Positions 57,711 to 64,000 of a stretch of 64,000 nt of DNA are shown here, one piece after another. The first letter of the stretch is position 1. Each line of letters begins with the position of its first letter. A program made the translations under genes and the position numbers. The notes beneath the pieces are model-generated. The model saw only the letters and a list, made by a program, of their open reading frames with translations. It ran no database searches and was not told where the DNA came from. The stretch is from Methanococcus voltae (GTDB lineage: Archaea > AGJL01 > Methanococci > Methanococcales > Methanococcaceae): contig NZ_JAGGMO010000001.1 in the NCBI RefSeq assembly GCF_017875395.1, positions 434,001-498,000 of the forward strand. The letters are read 5' to 3'.

Positions 57711-58490
57711 TTATTCATATATTTTTAAACTACATATATCATTATTTATATCATTTGAAGGGTCTAAAACTTGTATGTCACATAATGAGTTTAAACCTTG
57801 CTTTTCTGCCGTTTTTTCTATACCCAACTTCCTAGCGGTTTTTATATCCAATACATAAGCATCTAAAGTATCAACCTTTAATTTATTTGCAGCAACTGCC
57901 CTATGATGGCCATCTACTATAATATATTTGGTAAGATTTGTCTTTATAACAATCAAAGGTTCTGCTAAACCTCGTTCTAATTCATAAATACGACCATACA
58001 ATTCATCTTCATATACTTTATTTTGAGTAGGCTTAAGTTCTTCTACAGGGACTATATCCTTGTATACTTCTAAATCGTATCCTAAAGTCCTATAGGTCTT
58101 AACAATTTTCTCCAATTTCTTAGGGGTTGTCTTTTCAATTTGAGACCTTAAAACATCGGTATTGGTAAGTATACCCAACAAATTATTCTTTTTATCTACT
58201 ACGGGTAATTTAGAAAATCCTGTTCTAAACATTACCCTACCAATGTTTAATACATCAGCATCGGGATAAGTTACAACCATATCTCTAATATCCGTCATAA
58301 TATTCTTTATTTTTTCATCTTTTTCTTTCCCTATTAAATCATGTACCGAAACTATCCCTATAATTTTTCCAGATTCAACAATTGGAAACGTATCATGAGT
58401 AGTATCTTCTACGAGCTTTATTGCATCACACACTGTTGCATTTAACGGTAATGTATTCACTTTTTTAGTCATATACTCTTTAACACTCAT
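57711..58490 (-). CDS. CBS-pair protein fused to a ParB/Srx-like domain (possible serine kinase)
   Basis: 259 residues. Two CBS motifs (~1-115: DTFPIVESGKIIGIVSVHDL, FSKLPVVDKKNNLLGILTNT) joined to a ParB/sulfiredoxin-like domain with YGRIYELERGLAEPLIVI and IVDGHHRAVAANKL (DGHHR at 193-197). A single-domain relative in Thermococcus, SerK, is an ADP-dependent free-serine kinase of this fold, so kinase activity with CBS nucleotide sensing is a reasonable inference; DNA partition is unlikely as there is no HTH or ParA neighbour. RBS GGGATG. Confidence 0.75.
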   Translation of the reverse strand: MSVKEYMTKKVNTLPLNATVCDAIKLVEDTTHDTFPIVESGKIIGIVSVHDLIGKEKDEKIKNIMTDIRDMVVTYPDADVLNIGRVMFRTGFSKLPVVDKKNNLLGILTNTDVLRSQIEKTTPKKLEKIVKTYRTLGYDLEVYKDIVPVEELKPTQNKVYEDELYGRIYELERGLAEPLIVIKTNLTKYIIVDGHHRAVAANKLKVDTLDAYVLDIKTARKLGIEKTAEKQGLNSLCDIQVLDPSNDINNDICSLKIYE

Positions 58491-58731
58491 ATAGCATCCC
58501 TACTCATATTAGTCTATTTTAAAATAATATACTTTAAAATAGTATTTTAAATTAATGGTTTAGTGACTATTCTTATGTTAGATTATATGAGCTAATTTAA
58601 AAAAATAATAAAAAAATCTAAAAATAAAATAGATAAAAAAATAATGGAATAAAGTAAAGATACTATAAAAAAATAATAATATAAAAAATAAAAATTTAAA
58701 GACAAATATTTGTTAAATAGTAGATATACTG

Positions 58732-60201
58732 TTATTCAGAGCCGCTGTTTGAAGATTCATCTTCATAGATACCCATGGTAGATAATATTTTATTTTGGAT
58801 TGCTTCTTCAACCAATTGTCTTAAAGAAACTTTATCAGAAACCGATTCAAATATGCCCAATGGAATACATGCCGCTGCCGAAGCCTGATGACCACCGCCC
58901 ATGAACGCCTCGTTCATTAAAGTCCCCAAATCAACTCTTAAATCCTTAGTTCTTGCACTTATGTGAATATTGTCATCTGCGATACCAAAAATATATGTGG
59001 TATATATACCTTCCATTTTAAGTAAGAAATCCGCAGCTCTTGGTAATGCGTCCCTATTTTTAATATTACCAACGTAAGATAATGCAATATTTCCTTTAAT
59101 TATTTTTCTATTGGAAATAGCTTTAGCCAATACATCCATAGTTTCAGTTTCTATTTCGGGATTTTCTATCATTTCCAATACTTTTGTATCCATTAAACCT
59201 TGCAAATAACTTGCAATCTCAAAATCCATCTTAGAAGCATTTCTTTTGAAGTTATTTGTATCTGAAACTATTGCATAGTATAACGCAGTAGCTAGATGCC
59301 TATCTGGCTCAATGCCTAACTGAATCAAGTATGTTGTGATAATTGTTGCAGTAGCACCAGCTTCTGATTGTATGTCCGAATAATCTGCAGCTATATCACC
59401 ATCTTTGTGGTGGTCAATTAAAATATTCATTTCTTTTGAGCGGTCAATTTCAGAATAAAGAGAATTATAACTTGAAGAATCCACTACTGCAATACCGCAG
59501 TATTTATCCATGTCTACTTCCAATATATTCTTCAATTTGATTCCCAATAAATTAACCATTGCTTTATTTTCGTCGTAACCAATTTTTCCAGCGTATGCAA
59601 TTTTAGAAGACGCCCCCCACCTATCTAAAATTGTTTTTAACGCCATTGCACTTGCCATTGCGTCAGGATCTGGATTATTATGTAGCATTATTAAAAAATG
59701 TGCGTCAAAACAGCAATCTTCCAAGTTATTTTCATCGCCACATAAATTATTATATTTGGCTTTTGCATCCTCTACAACTTTTCTTAAGTCCAACAATTTC
59801 CTTCTTAATTTTGATTTTTGTATCTCATGAACTACGTCTTTAGCTGCACTTTCTAGGGGATATATTACCTTATCGACATTTAATCCTTCGTAAAGTTCAG
59901 GGTATTTTACAATACCTCTTACAATTACATATGCCTTATCATTTATAGACTGCACTAATTCTGCTATTTTACGATTTAACTCGTTATTATTAGTCATAAT
60001 TAATATTGTATCAGCTTCAGTGATTTTAGCACGGTTTAAAACTTCCAACTGCCCTGCATCACCTACAATGTGGTTAAATGTTCCATTACCCAACGATTCA
60101 AAAACGTCTTCGTTAACGTCTATTATAGTAAGTTTGTCCAATTTTTTAGCACAATTTACTACCTTACGACCAAATGCACCATAACCTATTGCTAATATCA
60201 T
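58732..60201 (-). CDS. RCK (TrkA-N)-DHH phosphoesterase fusion
   Basis: 489 residues. Residues 1-125 are a Rossmann RCK domain (AIGYGAFGRKVV, acidic IIDVN at strand 2). After a helical linker the DHH domain has HNNPDPDAMASA (174-185), VVDSSS, LIDHHKDGD (261-269), ATALYYAIVSDTNNF and a DHHA1 end with ISARTKDLRVDLG and GGGHQASAAA. The DHH metal residues are intact, so it should hydrolyse phosphodiesters such as pApA, c-di-AMP or short RNA. The NAD-type RCK suggests allosteric control. RBS GGAGG. Confidence 0.85.
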   Translation of the reverse strand: MILAIGYGAFGRKVVNCAKKLDKLTIIDVNEDVFESLGNGTFNHIVGDAGQLEVLNRAKITEADTILIMTNNNELNRKIAELVQSINDKAYVIVRGIVKYPELYEGLNVDKVIYPLESAAKDVVHEIQKSKLRRKLLDLRKVVEDAKAKYNNLCGDENNLEDCCFDAHFLIMLHNNPDPDAMASAMALKTILDRWGASSKIAYAGKIGYDENKAMVNLLGIKLKNILEVDMDKYCGIAVVDSSSYNSLYSEIDRSKEMNILIDHHKDGDIAADYSDIQSEAGATATIITTYLIQLGIEPDRHLATALYYAIVSDTNNFKRNASKMDFEIASYLQGLMDTKVLEMIENPEIETETMDVLAKAISNRKIIKGNIALSYVGNIKNRDALPRAADFLLKMEGIYTTYIFGIADDNIHISARTKDLRVDLGTLMNEAFMGGGHQASAAACIPLGIFESVSDKVSLRQLVEEAIQNKILSTMGIYEDESSNSGSE

Positions 60202-60605
60202 ATTATGCCTCCATTGGATTGGGCGAAAGTATGTGTTATAATATTGTTAAATTTATAAAACATATATTTCATACATTAAGATAAAAATCTAATTTCAAAT
60301 CAAATAATAGATAATAAATTTTTAAAACATATCAATTATTAATATTCAATCATATATTATATTAATAATTATTCGTATATTATCGAATATTATATATACT
60401 AAAATTATTTTTTTTTAAAATACCTTACTTTTTTAAAATCATAGTTTAAAAAAATTAGTCCAAATATAATAAATGTTTTAATAGATAATAGTAGTTTACT
60501 ATTATATCTATTGGTATTTTTAGGTATATATTACTAGCGATGATAAATAAAAAAATCTAAAAAATAAACGTATTTTGTAAATAAATAATACACGTTTTGA
60601 CGTAA
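60202..60605. other. 404-base region between infB and the RCK-DHH gene, with an AT-rich hairpin
   Basis: No gene seen. Bases 60480-60493 (AATAGATAATAGTA) and 60497-60512 pair over 14 positions with one 2-base bulge around a GTT loop; it stands ~95 bases past the aIF5B stop in the direction of transcription, so it may be a 3' processing/terminator element. TATA-like sequences near 60340-60400 could serve the RCK-DHH gene. Confidence 0.5.
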
Positions 60606-62402
60606 TTACATACCCCAAAATACATTATTTTCGACTTTTTGTTTTAATTCAGTATATCGATTTAGTGCCTCTAGTTCATCGCCTCTTAATTCAGATTTGT
60701 ATTCATGGTAGAATTTCCTAACTTCAGGTTCTGGAACCTCCACATACAATATATCTTCTTCTTTAGCGTGTCTACCCAATATTAAAGAGCCATCAATTGA
60801 AATAGGCACTTGCATACCAACTTTTGCTTCTTTGATTGTCTCTTGTTGACTGTTTCTAAGTTCTTTAACATAACCTACTCTTTTACCATCTTCCAACATT
60901 ATGTTACTACCAACTTTTAAAGTACCATATAATACTTCAACACCGCAAACTGCAGGTGCTTTCTGTCTAAATATACAGTTTGGTAAAATTTTTAATATAG
61001 CGGGTTTTGTCAATTTATTTAACTCATCAGATTTTAAAGATTCTTCCAATTCTTTAATCCAATCTTCATAATCTTCAACCAATTTATAAATAATTTTATC
61101 TTCAAACAATTTTACGTCGTTCTTTTCGAGTTCTAATTTTGCATCATTCAATACTTTGGCGTTAAAAGCTATTATGGCACCGTTGTAAGGATTTGATATT
61201 GCATAAGATGCAGCTTCGATGACATCTTTTTTATTCACATCTCCAACTTCAGCCTTTTTTATTTTAACATCTTTTTTTCTTAATTCTGTAGCTAAAGCCT
61301 CTAATGAACCCATTGTGTCAGCTTTTATAATAATACCTTCTTCATCCAATTTAATTTCAAAGTCTTCTATTTCTTGAACAATTTCTTCTTTAGCAACTTC
61401 TATTTGTGATTTAGGAACTATTCTCAAAGGACTACCTGCAATTACGTTATCTAGATCTGGAGCAGATATTTTAACCCCAGTAGCTGCTACAATTTGCTTT
61501 GAAGGTTTAAATTTATCTCTTGGATCCATCATTTCATCTAAAGCCTTAGGTTTCAATAATGCTTTCACTTTTGAAGTTATGATACCATCAGGATTTCCAA
61601 TAACTACATAGTCACCAGCTTTTGCAATTCCGTCATAAATTATGGCATCAATTGTTTTTCCGAGACCTTTTTCTTCTTTTATTTCTAAAACGGTTCCTTT
61701 AGCATACCCATCTACATTTAAACCCAATTTTTGTTCCAAGAATTTTTGAGCAAGACCTGCAATAATTATCAATAAATCAGGTATTCCTTCTCCAGTCATT
61801 GCAGAAACTGGTAAAATATTAATTGTTGTGGTTGTGTCCTTAACTCTTGAAAAGACGTCTGCTTCAAAACCCAATTCATTTAAAGGAGCAATTACATTTT
61901 CATAAAGTTTTATTTCAAAGTCTGTTAGGGCATTTGGGTGTTGCTTCTGTTCATTGAAATTAGTTACAAAAGGTCCTTCAACCGAATTCCATCCTGAAAT
62001 CTTATCTAACTTGTTAGCTGCAACTACAAACGGTGTTTTGCACTGCTTTAATATGTTAATGGCCTCTATGGTTTGAGGTTTAAATCCTTCATTGATATCT
62101 ACAACTAAGATGGCAATGTCAGCTAAAGCTCCCCCCCTTTTTCTTAATGAGGTAAAAGCTTCGTGACCTGGAGTATCAATTACCAAGATACCGGGTATCG
62201 ATAAATCAGCCTTAAATATACTCAATAAATCCTTTGAAACTTTTTTTATGGTTCCGATAGGTATTTCACTTGCACCGATATGTTGAGTTATACCGCCTGC
62301 TTCACGAGTTGTAACCCTAGTAGTTCTAATTTTGTCCAATAAGGAAGTTTTTCCATGGTCTACGTGACCCAATACACTTACAATAGGGCATCTTAATGCC
62401 AT
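60606..62402 (-). CDS. infB: Translation initiation factor aIF5B
   Basis: 598 residues; GTPase of subunit joining. G1 GHVDHGKTSLLDKIR, switch GGITQHIGASEIP, G3 VIDTPGHEAFTSLR, G4 AANKLDKI and domains II-IV to the C-terminal YHEYKSELRGDELEALNRY. No intein interrupts the G1 loop, unlike the Methanocaldococcus homolog as I recall. Length typical. RBS TGGTGATATT. Confidence 0.96.
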   Translation of the reverse strand: MALRCPIVSVLGHVDHGKTSLLDKIRTTRVTTREAGGITQHIGASEIPIGTIKKVSKDLLSIFKADLSIPGILVIDTPGHEAFTSLRKRGGALADIAILVVDINEGFKPQTIEAINILKQCKTPFVVAANKLDKISGWNSVEGPFVTNFNEQKQHPNALTDFEIKLYENVIAPLNELGFEADVFSRVKDTTTTINILPVSAMTGEGIPDLLIIIAGLAQKFLEQKLGLNVDGYAKGTVLEIKEEKGLGKTIDAIIYDGIAKAGDYVVIGNPDGIITSKVKALLKPKALDEMMDPRDKFKPSKQIVAATGVKISAPDLDNVIAGSPLRIVPKSQIEVAKEEIVQEIEDFEIKLDEEGIIIKADTMGSLEALATELRKKDVKIKKAEVGDVNKKDVIEAASYAISNPYNGAIIAFNAKVLNDAKLELEKNDVKLFEDKIIYKLVEDYEDWIKELEESLKSDELNKLTKPAILKILPNCIFRQKAPAVCGVEVLYGTLKVGSNIMLEDGKRVGYVKELRNSQQETIKEAKVGMQVPISIDGSLILGRHAKEEDILYVEVPEPEVRKFYHEYKSELRGDELEALNRYTELKQKVENNVFWGM

Positions 62403-62634
62403 AATATCACCATTACAATTTTGAGATTCTTAAAAGAGATTACATAAATATTTTAATAATTTTAATAGATTAATATTCTTTTATACACATAATTTAATAT
62501 GAAATATATTAAATTATCATTTATATTAGTACGATATATTATATAAAATATGCTAAAATATCATACAAATATGTAATAAAAAATTTAAAAATATTGATAT
62601 TGATATAAAATTACAATATTACTAACGTGATAGT

Positions 62635-63018
62635 ATGGAAAATTACGATGCAATACTAAAAAATATGGACTTAAAATTTAGAAATATAGATAATAAAAAG
62701 TTAATATTGGCAATTGTTAAAAATAAGGAAAATTTAGTACTAATGACTGCCTTTATGAATGAAGAATCCCTTAAAAAAACTTTAGAAACCGGATATATGC
62801 ACTATTATTCTACCAGTCGTCAAAAACTTTGGAAGAAGGGGGAAGAAAGTGGGAATATTCAAAAAGTGCTAAATATATATAGAGATTGTGACGGGGATGC
62901 ACTATTATTTGAAGTAGAGCAGACTGGATGGGCATGCCATGAGGGTTATATGTCTTGCTTCCACAATAAAATAGAAAAAGATGGTAGTTATGAATCTTTT
63001 GGAACTAAATTCGACTAA
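62635..63018 (+). CDS. hisI: Phosphoribosyl-AMP cyclohydrolase
   Basis: 127 residues; third step of histidine synthesis. [36 protein letters not shown] and the metal-binding [20 protein letters not shown] are intact. Stand-alone (not fused to HisE). RBS CGTGATAGT. Convergent with mtnA. Confidence 0.95.
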   Translation: MENYDAILKNMDLKFRNIDNKKLILAIVKNKENLVLMTAFMNEESLKKTLETGYMHYYSTSRQKLWKKGEESGNIQKVLNIYRDCDGDALLFEVEQTGWACHEGYMSCFHNKIEKDGSYESFGTKFD

Positions 63019-63062
63019 TAAACCCATGGTTTAAATATAAAAAAATAAATATAAAAAATAAA

Positions 63063-64000
63063 TTATTTGTTAGGATAAATTATTTTATCCTCGGTTATGA
63101 TTGCAGTTATCAATTCAGGGGGTGTGCAGTCGAAAGCATAATTAATTACGGGTACACCTTCTGCTACTATCCTAACACCGTCGATATGCGTAACCTCTTC
63201 GTCAGCCCGTTGCTCTATTTCGATATTTCCTACACTATTTTCAAAATCAAATGTAGAGTAGGGTGCCGCTACATAAAACGGTATATTATGATATTTAGCC
63301 AAAATTGCCAATGAATAAGTGCCTATTTTATTAAATACGTGGTAATCAGCCAATATCCTATCGGCTCCAACAATTATTTTATCCACTTTTCCTTGTTTCA
63401 TTAAAAAACCTGCGGTATTATCCGATATAGCAGTTACGGGGATACCTTCATAATTTAATTCAAAACAAGTCAACTTAGCCCCTTGTAATCTTGGTCTTGT
63501 CTCATCAGATATTACAGATATATTTTTTCCAGCATATCTTGCAAATCTAATTGCACTTAATGCAGTACCATATGCAGACGTAGCAAGAGCCCCGGCATTA
63601 CAATGCGTTAATATAACGTCTCCATCCTCAAATAATGTTTGACCAAGTTCTCCTATCTTTTTACATAATTCAACATCTTCTTCATGTATCCTTTTTGCTT
63701 CATCCAACAAACTAATATCATTTTTGTAAGAATTCATACATTTATCTAAAGCCCAAAATAAATTTACCGCCGTTGGTCGTGTTAATTTTAATTCTTCGTA
63801 TGCTTTTTGTATAAAATCAGAGGCAGAGTTTTCCAGTTCTGCTAAAGCCATTCCGTATGCTGCAGAAACTCCTATAGCTGGAGCGCCCCTTACAACCATG
63901 TCCTTTATTGCTAAAGCCACATCTTTGTAAGTTTTGCAGATGAAATATTCTAATTTATTAGGTAATTTCCTCTGGTCAATTAAAATAAGTTCTTTATTCT
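63063..64000 (-). CDS. mtnA: Methylthioribose-1-phosphate isomerase-like protein, 5' end cut by window edge
   Basis: The frame stays open to the right edge; 26 codons upstream of the GTG at 63920 read LIDQRKLPNKLEYFICKTYK, the conserved MtnA N-terminal region, so the GTG is internal. Then DMVVRGAPAIGVSAAYGMAL, THCNAGALATSAYGTAL, SDETRPRLQGA, SDNTAGFLM, GADRI, NKIGTYSLAI and DCTPPELITAII, including the catalytic Cys and Asp. In archaea close relatives act in nucleoside (ribose-1,5-bisphosphate) or methionine salvage; the MtnA signature favours the latter. Confidence 0.92.
   Translation of the reverse strand, partial: NKELILIDQRKLPNKLEYFICKTYKDVALAIKDMVVRGAPAIGVSAAYGMALAELENSASDFIQKAYEELKLTRPTAVNLFWALDKCMNSYKNDISLLDEAKRIHEEDVELCKKIGELGQTLFEDGDVILTHCNAGALATSAYGTALSAIRFARYAGKNISVISDETRPRLQGAKLTCFELNYEGIPVTAISDNTAGFLMKQGKVDKIIVGADRILADYHVFNKIGTYSLAILAKYHNIPFYVAAPYSTFDFENSVGNIEIEQRADEEVTHIDGVRIVAEGVPVINYAFDCTPPELITAIITEDKIIYPNK

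Noticed and set aside
57711-58490. Chromosome partition (ParB) function
   Set aside because: No DNA-binding helix-turn-helix, no ParA gene nearby, and the CBS fusion points to metabolite sensing.
60606-62402. Intein in aIF5B, as in some hyperthermophilic relatives
   Set aside because: The G1 loop GHVDHGKTSLLDKIR is continuous and the total length is that of an uninterrupted factor.
63063-63920. mtnA starting at GTG 63920
   Set aside because: The frame continues to the window edge and encodes the conserved LIDQRKLP region, so the gene is truncated by the window, not by nature.

Overview
The window is from a hydrogenotrophic methanogenic archaeon of the order Methanococcales, most likely a mesophilic Methanococcus with a very AT-rich chromosome. 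The evidence is the H2-forming methylene-tetrahydromethanopterin dehydrogenase Hmd with its cofactor genes hcgA and hcgG; coenzyme M (comA), methanofuran (mfnA), methanopterin (mptG) and riboflavin/F420 (arfB) biosynthesis genes; a probable methanogenesis-marker protein; archaeal information genes (PCNA, GINS, aIF2-alpha, aIF5B, Nop10, S8e, S27e, L44e, NAC); GGTGA-type ribosome binding sites; and TTTATATA promoter boxes. The exact species cannot be fixed from sequence reading alone.

Layout. 1-8.7 kb: an edge-truncated HEAT-repeat protein, a CofE-like ligase, aconitase-X large subunit (mevalonate pathway), cbiF, pyrB, ribosomal protein S8e with a hairpin-forming leader, and a branched polyamine synthase. 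8.9-9.6 kb: an island of six tRNA genes, one leaving leftward and five rightward from a divergent promoter pair. 9.8-13.2 kb: pdxT, tungstate-binding lipoprotein wtpA, and an FAD oxidoreductase. 13.3-18.2 kb: two large, divergent, exported proteins of unknown function. 18.2-22.5 kb: a winged-helix regulator coupled to a methyltransferase, then a DegT-like PLP enzyme divergent from a LysR regulator. 22.8-27.3 kb: replication and translation block (pcna, gins, rpl44e, rps27e, aif2a, nop10) and arfB. 27.4-34.5 kb: marker protein, an unknown protein, truA, larC and a leftward cluster comA - ABC ATPase - GTPase - Fe-S protein. 34.9-42.7 kb: hypE, mfnA, ilvE, guaB, a p27-like zinc protein, a MarC-type membrane protein and mptG. 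42.8-52 kb: CBS protein, TraB membrane protein, YdjM-type membrane protein, class I aldolase, AIR-synthase-like protein, NAC, hypD, fumarase alpha. 52-56 kb: leftward hmd-hcgA-hcgG. 56-64 kb: cyclase-family hydrolase, PHP phosphoesterase, CBS-ParB-like protein, RCK-DHH protein, aIF5B, hisI and an edge-truncated mtnA.

How genes work together. hmd, hcgA and hcgG make and use the iron-guanylylpyridinol hydrogenase, while hypD and hypE mature [NiFe] hydrogenases. comA, mfnA, mptG and arfB each supply a C1-carrier or coenzyme. The least understood coherent unit is the comA-ABC-GTPase-FeS cluster, whose three downstream proteins all carry cysteine pairs.

The most unexpected sequence-level observation is that two well-conserved proteins (p27-like at about 40.4 kb, class I aldolase at about 46.2 kb) have open frames and family-conserved residues extending upstream of any ATG, GTG or TTG. 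Each extended frame begins at an ATC codon placed correctly behind a ribosome binding site. Conclusions rest on reading translated sequence and recalled family knowledge; no database search was run.
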